28,774 nucleotides of DNA from an uncultured Eubacteriales bacterium (GCA_900552015.1 URXY01000023.1:1-28774); one strand, 5' to 3'. Counted from the stretch's first letter, positions 15,285 through 24,757 are shown. Notes: a model not told the origin generated them from the letters alone. Made by a program: numbers and translations.

Positions 15285-15766
15285 ATGAAATACTTTTTAC
15301 AGGGCCTTACGATGGGGCTTGCATACGTCGCGCCCATCGGCCTGCAAAATATGAATGGCTGCAAATGGTCATCCTGCTGCTCGGCAGCCTGATCGTGCTG
15401 TATATCGGCGTCGGCCTCCTGCGCGCCAAGGCGGAGGAGATCGACCGCAGCCGGACCGCGGACTCGATCCCCAAGACCATCTCGTCCGCCTGTGTGGTCA
15501 CATGGTTCAACCCGCAGGCACTCATCGACGGAACGATGATGCTCGGCGCGTTCTACGTGACGCTGCCCGCGGCGCAGAGCACGTCGTTTATCAGCGGCGT
15601 GGCGCTTGCGTCCTGCCTGTGGTTCACGGGGCTGACGCTGCTCATCTCGCTCTTCAGCGACAAATTCACGCCCAAGATGCTTACGGTCATCAACAAGGTC
15701 TGCGGCGCGATCATCATTTTCTACGGCTGCAAGTTATTCTACAATTTCCTGACGATGGTATTCTGA
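15285..15766 (+). pseudogene. LysE-family amino acid exporter, internal deletion
   Basis: The gene starts well as MKYFLQGLTMGLAYVAPIGLQN, split here into MKYFLQGLTMG and LAYVAPIGLQN, the usual first helix of LysE/ArgO-type exporters. It then jumps at about 15350 to EWLQMVILLLGSL in another frame. About 45 residues of the normal protein (helices 2 and 3) are missing, and the start frame soon reaches a stop. The remainder, 15365-15766, keeps the conserved CVVTWFNPQALIDG and GCKLFYNF. The deletion junction is CAAAATATGAATGG. The product would not be a working exporter, so this is a recent pseudogene with little other decay. Confidence 0.88.
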
Positions 15767-15777
15767 GTCAGGCGATC

Positions 15778-15811
15778 AAAAAAGCGGTTCCCGTTTGGGA
15801 ACCGCTTTTTG
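15778..15811. terminator. Bidirectional terminator between convergent operons
   Basis: AAAAAGCGGTTCCC (15779-15792) pairs perfectly with GGGAACCGCTTTTT (15797-15810) around GTTT. T-runs exist on both strands, so it can end both the exporter pseudogene transcript and the long purine operon coming from the right. Confidence 0.92.
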
Positions 15812-15827
15812 TTGTTCTTTGCGCTGT

Positions 15828-17336
15828 TTAGTTGTTGCTGGCGTTCGTGGCGCGGAGGGTGACGTCGTGATAGCCGCCCTCGACGATGCTGGTGGCGGAG
15901 ACGAGCGTGAGCTTCGCGTTCTTCTGCAGGTCAGGGATCGCCGTCACGCCGCAGTTGCACATGGTCGACTTGACCTTGTAAAGGCTGCGGGCGACATTGT
16001 CCTGCAGGGAGCCCGCGTAGGTGACGTAGGAATCCACGCCCTCTTCAAACGCAAGGCCCGTCTTGCCGCCGAGGTCGTAACGCTGCCAGTTGCGCGCGCG
16101 GTTCGAGCCTTCGCCCCAGTATTCCTTGACGTACACGCCGTTGACGAGCAGCTTGTTCGTCGGCGATTCGTCGAAGCGAGCGAAGTAGCGGCCCAGCATC
16201 AGGAAGTCCGCGCCCATGGCGAGCGCGAGCGTCATGTGATAGTCGTGCACGATGCCGCCGTCGGAGCAGATGGGAACATACACGCCCGTCTCGCGGAAGT
16301 ATTCGTCGCGTGCGGCGGAGACCTCGATGAGCGCGGTGGCCTGGCCGCGGCCGATGCCCTTGGTCTCGCGCGTGATGCAGATCGAGCCGCCGCCGATACC
16401 GACCTTGACAAAGTCCGCGCCGCACTCGGCGAGGAAGCGGAAGCCGTCGCGGTCGACGACGTTGCCCGCGCCGATCTTCACGGTGTTGCCGTAGCTCTCG
16501 CGCACGAAGTCGATGACCTTCTTCTGCCAGACGGAGTAGCCCTCGGAAGAGTCGATGCACAGCACGTCTGCGCCGGCCTCCACGAGCGCGGGAATACGCT
16601 CGCGGTAGTCGCGGGAGTTGATGCCCGCGCCGACGAGGTAACGCTTCTTGTCGTCCTGAAGCGCGAGGGGGTGCTCCTTGTGCTCGGCGTAGTCCTTGCG
16701 GAAGACGAAGTAGAGCAGGTGGTCGTTTTCATCCACGATGGGCAGCGCGTTGAGCTTGTGCTCCCAGATGATGTCGTTGGCCTCCTTGAGCGTGGTGGAG
16801 GCGGGGGCGGTGATGAGCTTTTCGCGCGGCGTCATAAATTCGCCCACCTTCACGTCCGTGCTCATGCGGCTGACGCGGTAGTCGCGGCTCGTCACGATGC
16901 CGAGGAGCCTGCCGTTGGGCGTTGCATCCTCGGTGATGGCGACGGTAGAGAAACCGTTCTCCTCCTTGAGCGCAAGCACGTCGGCAAGCGTGTGCTCAGG
17001 CGTCAGGTTGGAGGCGGAGGGCACAAAGCCCGCCTTGCTGCTCTTCACGCGGCGCACCATCTCGGCCTCGCTCTCGATGGACTGAGAGCCGAAGATGAAG
17101 GAAAGGCCGCCCTCCTTGGCAAGGGCGATAGCCAGCGTGTCGTTCGAAACAGACTGCATGATGGCCGAGACCATCGGGATATTCAGGCTGATGGGGCACT
17201 CCTCCTGCCCCTTGCGGTAGCGCACGAGCGGCGTTTTGAGCGAAACATTGTCAGGAACACAGTCCTCGGACGTGTAACCGGGAACGAGAAGATATTCGCT
17301 GAACGTGTGAGACGGTTCGGGATAATAATAAGCCAT
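15828..17336 (-). CDS. guaB: IMP dehydrogenase
   Basis: This 502-residue enzyme oxidises IMP to XMP with NAD, the first step towards GMP. It has a TIM barrel split by a CBS pair (about residues 105-230). The catalytic loop GIGGGSICITRE carries the nucleophile Cys320, followed by GIGRGQATA and the IMP-phosphate site CSDGGI. The mobile flap reads GEGSNRARNWQRYDLGG, unlike the common EGVEGxVPYKG form, so this is a variant subfamily seen in some clostridia and other anaerobes. AGGAG precedes ATG 17336. It is the last gene of the purine operon, 24 bases after purL, so guanine-nucleotide flux is co-regulated with IMP synthesis. Confidence 0.93.
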   Translation of the reverse strand: MAYYYPEPSHTFSEYLLVPGYTSEDCVPDNVSLKTPLVRYRKGQEECPISLNIPMVSAIMQSVSNDTLAIALAKEGGLSFIFGSQSIESEAEMVRRVKSSKAGFVPSASNLTPEHTLADVLALKEENGFSTVAITEDATPNGRLLGIVTSRDYRVSRMSTDVKVGEFMTPREKLITAPASTTLKEANDIIWEHKLNALPIVDENDHLLYFVFRKDYAEHKEHPLALQDDKKRYLVGAGINSRDYRERIPALVEAGADVLCIDSSEGYSVWQKKVIDFVRESYGNTVKIGAGNVVDRDGFRFLAECGADFVKVGIGGGSICITRETKGIGRGQATALIEVSAARDEYFRETGVYVPICSDGGIVHDYHMTLALAMGADFLMLGRYFARFDESPTNKLLVNGVYVKEYWGEGSNRARNWQRYDLGGKTGLAFEEGVDSYVTYAGSLQDNVARSLYKVKSTMCNCGVTAIPDLQKNAKLTLVSATSIVEGGYHDVTLRATNASNN

Positions 17337-17360
17337 TGGGTCTGCTCCTCTCTTCTTAAA

Positions 17361-20300
17361 TTACTTGAAATAGCGCACAGCAGAGATAAACAGCTCCATC
17401 TCGTAGCGTCCGGGGACGTTGCGGTAAAGCTGCGTGCCGATGCGCTCAGTATGCCCCATTTTGCCCAGCACGCGGCCATCGGGCGAAGTGATGCCCTCGA
17501 TGGCGCAGATCGAACCGTTGGGGTTGAATGCTGCATCCATTGTAGCACACCCGTCAAGGTCTACATACTGCGTGGCGATCTGGCCGTTGGCGGCAAGGGT
17601 CTTGACAAGCTCCTCCGAGGCGAGGAAGCGGCCCTCGCCGTGGGAAATGGGCACGGTGTAGATGTCGCCGACCTTCGTGCCCGCAAGCCACGGGGACTTG
17701 TTGGAGCACACGCGCGTGCGCACGAGGCGGGACTGGTGGCGGCCGATGACGTTGTAGGTGAGCGTCGGGCAGTCAGCGTCGGTGTCCATGATCTTGCCAT
17801 AGGGGACGAGGCCGAGCTTGATGAGCGCCTGGAAGCCGTTGCAGATGCCGAGCATCAAGCCGTCGCGCTGCTCAAGGAGCGCGGTGATCTGCTCCTTGAC
17901 GGCGGCGTTGCGGAAGAACGCCGTGATGAGCTTGGCACTGCCGTCGGGCTCGTCGCCGCCGGAGAAGCCGCCGGGAACGACGATGATCTGGCTCTCGCCC
18001 ACGGCCTTGGCAAAGCGCTCCACGCTATCGGCAACGTCGGCGCTTGTGAGGTTGCGGATGATGAAGGGCTCGGCGTCCGCGCCCGCTTCCATCAGCGCGC
18101 GCTTGGTGTCGTACTCGCAGTTCGTGCCGGGGAAGACGGGGATGAGCGCCTTGGGACGCGCCAGCTTGATCGCGGGAGAAACGCGCGTCTCCGCCTCGCA
18201 GGAGAAGGGCTCCACCGTGCCGGTCTTCTCGGTCTTGGTGGGGTAGACCTCTTCGAGCACGGCGTCGTTCAGCGCGGCAAGCTCTTCGATAGAGGCGCTG
18301 TCCGCGCCGAGGACGATGGTCTTTTCCGCCGTGGTCGCGCCGATGCGCGCAGCGCCGGACACGTCCTCATTGAGCTCGGCGATGATCGCGCCAGGCATGG
18401 GAGCGAACCAGTCGAGCGTGGTCTTTTCGGCGGCAAAGCCGATCTCGTTGCCGAGCGACATCTTGAAGACAGCCTCGGCAAGGCCGTTTTCGACCGCCCA
18501 TGCGCTCTCGACCTTGCCCGCGCGGGCAAGCGCGGTGAAGCGCTCCCACGCAGACTTCTGCTCCTCCGCCGTTTCGCCGGAGAAGAGGTACACGCCGTGG
18601 CCGGCTTTCTTGAAGTCGGTCGTCACGATCTCGCTTGCAAGCGCCGGTGCAACGGCGAAGGAGATGAGCGTGGGCGGCACGTCATGGTCAAGGAAGGTGC
18701 CGGACATGGAGTCCTTGCCGCCGATGGCGGCGGCGCCCAGCTCGAGCTGGGCATCGAGCGCACCGAGCAGCGCGGAGAAGGGCTTACCCCAGCGCGCGGG
18801 CTCGCTGCGGAGCTTTTCAAAGAATTCCTGAAGGGAAAGATAGGCCTTGTGATAGTCCGCACCGGCGGCGACGATCTTGGCGACCGAGGTGTAGACCGCG
18901 CCGCGCGCGCCCGTGTAGGGGTCGGCGCTCATCGCGTCGGGGTCGCAGCCCCATGCCATGACGCTTCCCTGCTCGGTCGTATTGCCCGGCAGCACCGGCA
19001 GCAGCGCCGCCATTGCCTGCGAGGGGCTGCGCTGCGTCTTGCCGCCAAAGGGCATGAGCAGTGTGAACGCGCCGACGGTGGAGTCGAAACGCTCCGTAAG
19101 GCCGCGGCGGGATGCGCTCTTGAGGCTGCCCGCCATCTCGCGCAGCGTCTCGGGTACGGAGACTGCCGCGCTCTTTTTCGTCTCGACCGCAACGCTTGCG
19201 TGCTTCGTCGCGCCGTTCGTATCGAGGAAGGCGCGCGAGAGGTCAGCGATCGTCTCGCCGCGCCAGCGCATGACCATGCGGGGGCTTTCGGTGACGACCG
19301 CGACGCGGTAGGCTTCGAGATTCTCGTTCTGCGCGGCGGCGATGAACTTCGCCTCATCCTCCGGCGCGACGACGACGGCCATGCGCTCCTGCGATTCGGA
19401 GATCGCAAGCTCGGTACCGTCGAGGCCCTCATACTTCTTGCGCACGGCGTCGAGATCGATCTCGAGGCCGTCGGCCAGCTCGCCGATGGCGACGGACACA
19501 CCGCCCGCGCCAAAGTCGTTGCAGCGCTTGATGAGGCGCGTCACCTCGCCGTCGCGGAAGAGGCGCTGGATCTTGCGCTCTTCGGGCGCGTTGCCCTTCT
19601 GGATCTCGCTCGCCATGGTGGTGAGGGATTTTAGGTCATGGCTCTTCGACGAGCCAGTCGCGCCGCCGATGCCGTCACGGCCCGTGCGGCCGCCGAGCAA
19701 GATAACGACGTCGCCCGGGGCAGGACGCTCGCGCACAACGTTATTGGCAGGCGCCGCGGCGACGACCGCGCCGCACTCAAGTCTCTTGGCGATGTAGCCC
19801 TCGTGGTAAAGCTCGGCGACATGGCCGGTGGCAAGGCCGATCTGGTTGCCGTAGGACGAATATCCCGCCGCCGCGGTCTGCGCCAGCTTGCGCTGGGGGA
19901 GCTTGCCGGGAATGGTCTCGGCAAGGGTCTTTCTCGGGTCGCCGCCGCCCGTCACGCGCATCGCCTGATGGACGTAAGCACGTCCCGAGAGCGGGTCGCG
20001 GATGCAGCCGCCGATGCAGGTGGCCGCGCCGCCGAAGGGCTCGATCTCGGTGGGGTGGTTGTGCGTTTCGTTCTTGAACATCAACAGCCAATCCTGCTCC
20101 TCGCCGTTCACCTTGGCGGGCACGTGGATGGAGCAGGCGTTGATCTCCTCGCTCTCGTCGAGCTCGGGCAGCAAGCTGCGCTTTTTGAGGGTCTTGGTGC
20201 CGATGGTCGCGATGTCCATGAGCGTCTGGGGACGCTTGGCGGCCTTCTCCGCGCCGTAGACCTCCTCGCGCGCGGCGAGGTAGCGCTCATACGCGCCCTT

Positions 20301-21029
20301 GACGGCGGGATCGTCGATCGTGATCTCATCAAGATGCGTGGAGAAGGTCGTGTGGCGGCAGTGGTCGGACCAGTAGGTATCGACCACGCGCACCTCGGTC
20401 ACGGTGGGGTCGCGGTGCTCTTCGTCGCGGAAGTAGGCCTGCAAGGTCTTGAGGTCGTCTAAGTCCATCGCAAGGCCCATGGACGAAAGAAGCGCCGAGA
20501 GCGCCGATTCATCCATCGCGATAAAGCCGCCAACCGACGCAACAGGCTTGGGCTCCGTCAGGTTTTCGGCAAGCGTCTCGGGCTTTGCAAGCGAGGCCTC
20601 GCGGCTCTCGACGGGGTTGATAACGTGGTGCTTGACGGCCTCGACGTCCTTTTCAGAGAGCGTGCCGTAGAGCGCATAGACCTTCGCCGTGCGGATGCGC
20701 GGGCGCTCGCCCTGGCTCAAAAGCTGGATGCACTGCGCCGCGCTGTCCGCGCGCTGGTCGAACTGGCCGGGCAGCGGCTCGACGGCGAAGGCGGCGGCAG
20801 CGCCGGAAACGTCGGCCTCCTCGCTCGTCAGGTCGAGCTGCGGCTCGGAAAAGACGGTGGTACAGGCATAGTCAAAAAGGTCTTTGTCCATGCCCTCGGC
20901 ATCGTAGCGGTTCCAGATGCGCACGTTTGTTAGACCCGTAAGGTTCAGAAAAGAGCGGCAGTCGGACAGCAGGCCCGCACATTCGGGCGCAAGGCCGGGC
21001 TTTTTTTCAACACAGACGCGATAGACCAT
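17361..21029 (-). CDS. purL: Phosphoribosylformylglycinamidine synthase, large single-chain form
   Basis: This 1222-residue enzyme converts FGAR, ATP and glutamine to FGAM, step 4 of purine synthesis. The synthetase core includes YWSDHCRHTTF, MFKNETHNHPTEIEPFGGA, GGRTGRDGIGGATGSSK and a second half with ALGALDAQ-type repeats ending in the PurM-like domain. The C-terminal class I glutaminase has Cys1063 in GICNGFQAL and the downstream ISHGEGRF. Because synthetase and glutaminase are fused, no separate purQ or purS is needed and none is seen. The length is near that of the proteobacterial type but the N-terminus is shorter. Its ATG directly follows the purD stop (TAAATG) behind AAAAGGAGAGAG, which suggests coupled translation. 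Confidence 0.96.
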   Translation of the reverse strand: MVYRVCVEKKPGLAPECAGLLSDCRSFLNLTGLTNVRIWNRYDAEGMDKDLFDYACTTVFSEPQLDLTSEEADVSGAAAAFAVEPLPGQFDQRADSAAQCIQLLSQGERPRIRTAKVYALYGTLSEKDVEAVKHHVINPVESREASLAKPETLAENLTEPKPVASVGGFIAMDESALSALLSSMGLAMDLDDLKTLQAYFRDEEHRDPTVTEVRVVDTYWSDHCRHTTFSTHLDEITIDDPAVKGAYERYLAAREEVYGAEKAAKRPQTLMDIATIGTKTLKKRSLLPELDESEEINACSIHVPAKVNGEEQDWLLMFKNETHNHPTEIEPFGGAATCIGGCIRDPLSGRAYVHQAMRVTGGGDPRKTLAETIPGKLPQRKLAQTAAAGYSSYGNQIGLATGHVAELYHEGYIAKRLECGAVVAAAPANNVVRERPAPGDVVILLGGRTGRDGIGGATGSSKSHDLKSLTTMASEIQKGNAPEERKIQRLFRDGEVTRLIKRCNDFGAGGVSVAIGELADGLEIDLDAVRKKYEGLDGTELAISESQERMAVVVAPEDEAKFIAAAQNENLEAYRVAVVTESPRMVMRWRGETIADLSRAFLDTNGATKHASVAVETKKSAAVSVPETLREMAGSLKSASRRGLTERFDSTVGAFTLLMPFGGKTQRSPSQAMAALLPVLPGNTTEQGSVMAWGCDPDAMSADPYTGARGAVYTSVAKIVAAGADYHKAYLSLQEFFEKLRSEPARWGKPFSALLGALDAQLELGAAAIGGKDSMSGTFLDHDVPPTLISFAVAPALASEIVTTDFKKAGHGVYLFSGETAEEQKSAWERFTALARAGKVESAWAVENGLAEAVFKMSLGNEIGFAAEKTTLDWFAPMPGAIIAELNEDVSGAARIGATTAEKTIVLGADSASIEELAALNDAVLEEVYPTKTEKTGTVEPFSCEAETRVSPAIKLARPKALIPVFPGTNCEYDTKRALMEAGADAEPFIIRNLTSADVADSVERFAKAVGESQIIVVPGGFSGGDEPDGSAKLITAFFRNAAVKEQITALLEQRDGLMLGICNGFQALIKLGLVPYGKIMDTDADCPTLTYNVIGRHQSRLVRTRVCSNKSPWLAGTKVGDIYTVPISHGEGRFLASEELVKTLAANGQIATQYVDLDGCATMDAAFNPNGSICAIEGITSPDGRVLGKMGHTERIGTQLYRNVPGRYEMELFISAVRYFK

Positions 21030-22307
21030 TTACTCTCTCTCCTTTTGCGCGGCAAGGGCCTTGCGGCCAATGTCGCTGCGGCAGTATTTGTTGGCAAAAT
21101 CGACCTCGGACGATAACCGGTAGGCCTCCTTCACGGCTTCTTCCAGCGTGGGGGCAACGGCGGTAACGCCGAGCACGCGGCCGCCCGCGGTCAGGAGCTT
21201 GTCTCCGTCTTTTTTCGCGCCCGCGACGTAGGTGTGCGCAGCGGCCTCTTCGCTCATCGTGATGGGGAAGCCGCTCTCGTACTTCTTGGGGTACCCGTTC
21301 GAGGCGAGGACGACGCAGCAGGCGGAATCGGTCGAAAATTCGACGGGGACGTCCTTGAGCGTGCCGCTCGTCGTGGCCTGCATAACCGTGAGCAGATTGG
21401 ATTTGAGAAGCGGCAGCACGACCTGCGTTTCGGGATCGCCGAAGCGGCAGTTGTACTCCACGACCTTCGGGCCGTCCTTTGTGAGCATCAGGCCGAAGTA
21501 CAGGCAGCCCTTGAACGGGCGGCCCTCGGCCTTCATCGCGCGGATCGTGGGCAGGAAGATCGTCTGCATGCACTCGTCCGCGATCTTTTCCGTGTAGCAG
21601 GGATTTGGGGCGATCGTGCCCATGCCGCCGGTGTTCGGGCCCTTGTCGCCGTCCAGCGCGCACTTGTGGTCCATGGAAGACACCATGGGAACAACGGTTT
21701 CGCCGTCGGTAAAGCTCAGAACGGAGACCTCGGGCCCCTCCATGAACTCCTCGATGACGACGCGCGCGCCGCTCTGACCGAAGGCCTTGTCCTCGATCAT
21801 GGAGCGAACGGCGGCCTTCGCCTCCTCGACCGTCTGCGCGACGACGACGCCCTTGCCGAGCGCGAGTCCGTCCGCCTTGACAACGATGGGCGCGCCCTGC
21901 GCCTCAATATAGGCGCAGGCGGCCTCCACCTCGGTGAAGAGCTCGTACTTCGCCGTGGGGATGCCGTACTTTTTCATAAGATCCTTGGAAAAGGCCTTGC
22001 TCGCCTCGATGACGGCGGCCTTTTTGTCGGGGCCGAAGCACGGGATGCCCGCCTCGGTCAGCGCGTCCACTGCGCCGAGGGCCAGTGGATCGTCCGGCGC
22101 GACGACGGCGTAGTCGATCCCGTGCGCCTTGGCAAACTCGACCTGCGCGGGGATGTCCTTCGCGCCGATCTCACTGACGCAGACCGCGTCGGCGGCGATG
22201 CCGCCGTTGCCGGGCAGGCAGTAGATGACCTCGACCGCGGGATTTTCCTTTAATTTCTTGATGATGGCGTGTTCGCGGCCTCCGCCGCCGATGACCATGA
22301 GCTTCAT
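21030..22307 (-). CDS. purD: Phosphoribosylamine-glycine ligase
   Basis: This 425-residue ATP-grasp enzyme joins phosphoribosylamine and glycine to give GAR, step 2. It begins MKLMVIGGGGREHAI, the usual GGGGREHA nucleotide-binding turn. It then shows PDDPLALGAVDAL, KADGLALGKGVVVA and FGDPETQ, all standard for PurD. AGGAGG stands before the ATG. The gene lies 18 bases after purH and abuts purL. Confidence 0.97.
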   Translation of the reverse strand: MKLMVIGGGGREHAIIKKLKENPAVEVIYCLPGNGGIAADAVCVSEIGAKDIPAQVEFAKAHGIDYAVVAPDDPLALGAVDALTEAGIPCFGPDKKAAVIEASKAFSKDLMKKYGIPTAKYELFTEVEAACAYIEAQGAPIVVKADGLALGKGVVVAQTVEEAKAAVRSMIEDKAFGQSGARVVIEEFMEGPEVSVLSFTDGETVVPMVSSMDHKCALDGDKGPNTGGMGTIAPNPCYTEKIADECMQTIFLPTIRAMKAEGRPFKGCLYFGLMLTKDGPKVVEYNCRFGDPETQVVLPLLKSNLLTVMQATTSGTLKDVPVEFSTDSACCVVLASNGYPKKYESGFPITMSEEAAAHTYVAGAKKDGDKLLTAGGRVLGVTAVAPTLEEAVKEAYRLSSEVDFANKYCRSDIGRKALAAQKERE

Positions 22308-22325
22308 GGAGAAATTCCTCCTTGC

Positions 22326-23504
22326 TTAATGATGGAACAGGCGCATACCGGTAAACGCCATGGTGATACCGTATTTGTTCGCCGTCTCGATGACGTTGTC
22401 ATCGCGGATCGAGCCGCCCGGCTCGACGATGTAGGAAACGCCGCTCTTTCTCGCGCGCTCAACATTGTCACCAAAGGGGAAGAAGGCGTCGGAGCCGACG
22501 GTCACGCCGCTCTGGAGCGCGATCCATTCCTTGCGCTCCTGCGCGCTCAGCGCCTCGGGGCGCTCCTTGAAGACGCGCTGCCACGCACCGTCGGCCAAAA
22601 CGTCGTCACACTCGTCGGAAATATAAACATCGATGGCGTTGTCGCGGTCAGGGCGGCGGATACCGTCCACAAACGGCAGCGCAAGCACCTTCGGGTGGCG
22701 GCGGAGATACCAGTTGTCCGCCTTGCTGCCGGCAAGACGCGTGCAGTGGATGCGGCTCTGCTGGCCGGCGCCGACGCCGATGGTCTGGCCGTCCTTGGCG
22801 TAGCAGACGGAGTTCGACTGCGTGTATTTGAGCGTGATGAGCGAAACGATCATGTCGCGCTTCGCGTCATCGGGAAGGGTCTTATTCTCAGTGACGATGT
22901 TCTCCAAAAGGGATTCGTCGATCTTGAAGTTGTTGCGTCCCTGCTCGAAGGTGACGCCGAAAACGTCCTTCTGCTCCTGCGGGGCGGGAACGTAGGCGGG
23001 GTCGATCTGCACGATGTTGTACTTGCCGCCCTTTTTCGTCTTTAGGATGGCGAGCGCCTCCTCGCTGAACGAGGGGGCGATGATGCCGTCGGAGACTTCA
23101 CCTTTCAGATATTCCGCCGTCGCGGCGTCGCACTCGTCGGAGAGCGCCGCCCAGTCGCCGTAGGAGCAGAGGCGGTCCGCGCCGCGGGCGCGGATATAGG
23201 CGCAGGCGACGGGCGTAAGGGCCGCGTCAGGCTCAACAAAGTAAATCTGCTTGTCCACTTCATCGAGTGGGAGCCCCAGCGCCGCGCCCGCGGGGGAAAC
23301 GTGCTTGAAGCTCGCCGCGGCGGGAAGTCCCGTCGCCTCCTTCAGCTCGCGCACGAGCTGGAAGGAGTTAAAGGCGTCGAGCAGGTTGATGTAGCCGGGC
23401 TTACCGTTCAGAACGGTGAAGGGCAGATCGCCGCTGTTTTTCATAAAGACGCGCGCGGGCTTCTGGTTGGGATTGCAGCCGTACTTGAGTTCAAGCTCGT
23501 TCAT
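22326..23504 (-). CDS. purH: Stand-alone AICAR transformylase (PurH C-terminal domain only)
   Basis: This 392-residue protein matches only the formyltransferase part of bifunctional PurH. It transfers formyl from 10-formyl-THF to AICAR to give FAICAR. It begins at LKYGCNPNQKPA, which corresponds to about residue 200 of usual PurH. It keeps the catalytic pair Lys67-His68 in SFKHVSPAGAA, then QSNSVCYAKDGQTIGVGAGQ and SGVTVGSDAFFPFGDNV. The IMP cyclohydrolase (MGS-like) domain is absent. The gene directly upstream supplies that activity as PurO. Ribosome binding is by GGAGAATG close to the start. This substrate, ZMP, is also the ligand signal of the operon's riboswitch. Confidence 0.95.
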   Translation of the reverse strand: MNELELKYGCNPNQKPARVFMKNSGDLPFTVLNGKPGYINLLDAFNSFQLVRELKEATGLPAAASFKHVSPAGAALGLPLDEVDKQIYFVEPDAALTPVACAYIRARGADRLCSYGDWAALSDECDAATAEYLKGEVSDGIIAPSFSEEALAILKTKKGGKYNIVQIDPAYVPAPQEQKDVFGVTFEQGRNNFKIDESLLENIVTENKTLPDDAKRDMIVSLITLKYTQSNSVCYAKDGQTIGVGAGQQSRIHCTRLAGSKADNWYLRRHPKVLALPFVDGIRRPDRDNAIDVYISDECDDVLADGAWQRVFKERPEALSAQERKEWIALQSGVTVGSDAFFPFGDNVERARKSGVSYIVEPGGSIRDDNVIETANKYGITMAFTGMRLFHH

Positions 23505-23514
23505 ATCATTCTCC

Positions 23515-24147
23515 TCACTCGCCTAAATTCTTGTTGAACAGCTTCACTTCGCCGTTCACGTTTGCATAAAGGGACACCTTGTTGTCCGCGTTGAGCGCCG
23601 CCCAGACCTCCTCGGGAGAGGGGACGCTCACCTCCATCGGCTCGCCGGCGAAGGTCGGCAGCGGGCTGCCGTCGCCCTGATAGGTGCTGATGAAGTAGGC
23701 CTTATTGTCGTCGCAGCCCTCGTAGCAGAAGAACTCGCGCAGGCACCGGCCGTTGTTATGCTTGAGGATGGACATCTCGAACGAGCCGTCCTCATGCACG
23801 ATGGCGGAGATGCGCGGCGTCCAATTCGGCCCGTCGGGCTCGTACTCGCGCGTCATCAGGCCGCGGCGGAAGTCGCCGTGCTCGCAGACCGTGTCGGTCT
23901 GGTCGCCGTTCGTCACGACGAGGTCACTCCCCATCGTGCGGACGGGGTGATAGATGATGAGGCTGGGGTCTGCAAGCTTGGCAGGGTCGTGCGCCTCGGT
24001 GCGGATGCCGTCGTCGGTCTTGACGAAGACACGGTTGCGGCTGTTCTCGCTGCGGCCCATGATGAAATAATAGACGCGGTCCTTGCCGACCAAAATGCCA
24101 CGGCCGGGGTAGGACGTATTTTTCAGAAAATGCAGAAAGTCGACCAT
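23515..24147 (-). CDS. purO: IMP cyclohydrolase, archaeal PurO type
   Basis: This 210-residue enzyme closes FAICAR to IMP, the last step of the pathway. It belongs to the PurO family first known from archaea, not to the MGS-like domain of bacterial PurH. It shows YPGRGI (residues 13-18) and GRSENSRNR (31-39), then GDFRRGLMTREYEPDGPNWTPRI in the middle (split as GDFRRGLMTREYEPDG and PNWTPRI) and YFISTYQGDGSP. The start at 24147 follows AAAGGAGAAC and lies one base after the purN stop. A longer frame from 24183 would overlap purN and is not used. It sits beside the stand-alone transformylase, so the two together replace bifunctional PurH. Confidence 0.93.
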   Translation of the reverse strand: MVDFLHFLKNTSYPGRGILVGKDRVYYFIMGRSENSRNRVFVKTDDGIRTEAHDPAKLADPSLIIYHPVRTMGSDLVVTNGDQTDTVCEHGDFRRGLMTREYEPDGPNWTPRISAIVHEDGSFEMSILKHNNGRCLREFFCYEGCDDNKAYFISTYQGDGSPLPTFAGEPMEVSVPSPEEVWAALNADNKVSLYANVNGEVKLFNKNLGE

Positions 24148-24148
24148 A

Positions 24149-24757
24149 TCAGTTCTCCTTTTCTGTGATGGCGCGGCAGACAAGCTCTGTCGCGCGCGGC
24201 AGGAGCTTCCATTCGGCCTGCTCCATCACGCGGCGCTGTAAGGTCTCGGGCGTGTCGCCCTCTTCGATCTCGACCGCTTTTTGCAGGATGATCTCGCCGC
24301 CGTCGGGGATCTCGTTGACGAAATGCACCGTCGCCCCCGTGACCTTCACGCCGCGCGCAAGCGCGGCCTCGTGCACCTTTAAGCCGTACATTCCCTTGCC
24401 GCAAAACGACGGGATCAGCGACGGATGGATATTCAAAATGCGGCGCGGCCACTTTTTCGTGAAGTTCTCGCTCAGGATGCTCAAAAAGCCCGCGAGGACG
24501 ATGACGTCGATCTTGTACTGCTCGAGCAGCAGCTCGATGGCCGCCTCAAAGTCGTGCTGGATGAGGCTCGACGGCACGGTGTGTGCCGGAACATTCGCCT
24601 TTTTCGCGCGCTCGAGCGCGTAAGCGCCCGCCTGCGATGAGATGACGAGCGCGATCTCGCCGTGCGGGATCTTGCCGCTTGCCTGCGCGTCGAGCAGGGC
24701 CTGTAAGTTCGTGCCGCCGCCCGAAACGAAGACCGCGATGCGCACGCTTTTCAGCAT
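24149..24757 (-). CDS. purN: Phosphoribosylglycinamide formyltransferase, folate-dependent
   Basis: This 202-residue enzyme formylates GAR with 10-formyl-THF, step 3. It has the substrate loop VSGGGTNLQALLD near the N-terminus. The catalytic residues are Asn109 and His111 in ILNIHPSLIPSF and Asp152 in NEIPDGGEII. Length and motifs are fully standard. Its ATG overlaps the end of purM by seven bases (ATGCTGA), which indicates translational coupling. Confidence 0.97.
   Translation of the reverse strand: MLKSVRIAVFVSGGGTNLQALLDAQASGKIPHGEIALVISSQAGAYALERAKKANVPAHTVPSSLIQHDFEAAIELLLEQYKIDVIVLAGFLSILSENFTKKWPRRILNIHPSLIPSFCGKGMYGLKVHEAALARGVKVTGATVHFVNEIPDGGEIILQKAVEIEEGDTPETLQRRVMEQAEWKLLPRATELVCRAITEKEN

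Noticed and set aside
15795..19634. Plus-strand open frame of 1279 residues
   Set aside because: It lies antisense to guaB and purL, both secure by motifs. Its translation is Ala/Arg/Val/Asp-rich with no known domain and no ribosome binding site. GC-rich coding sequence often leaves the opposite frame open.
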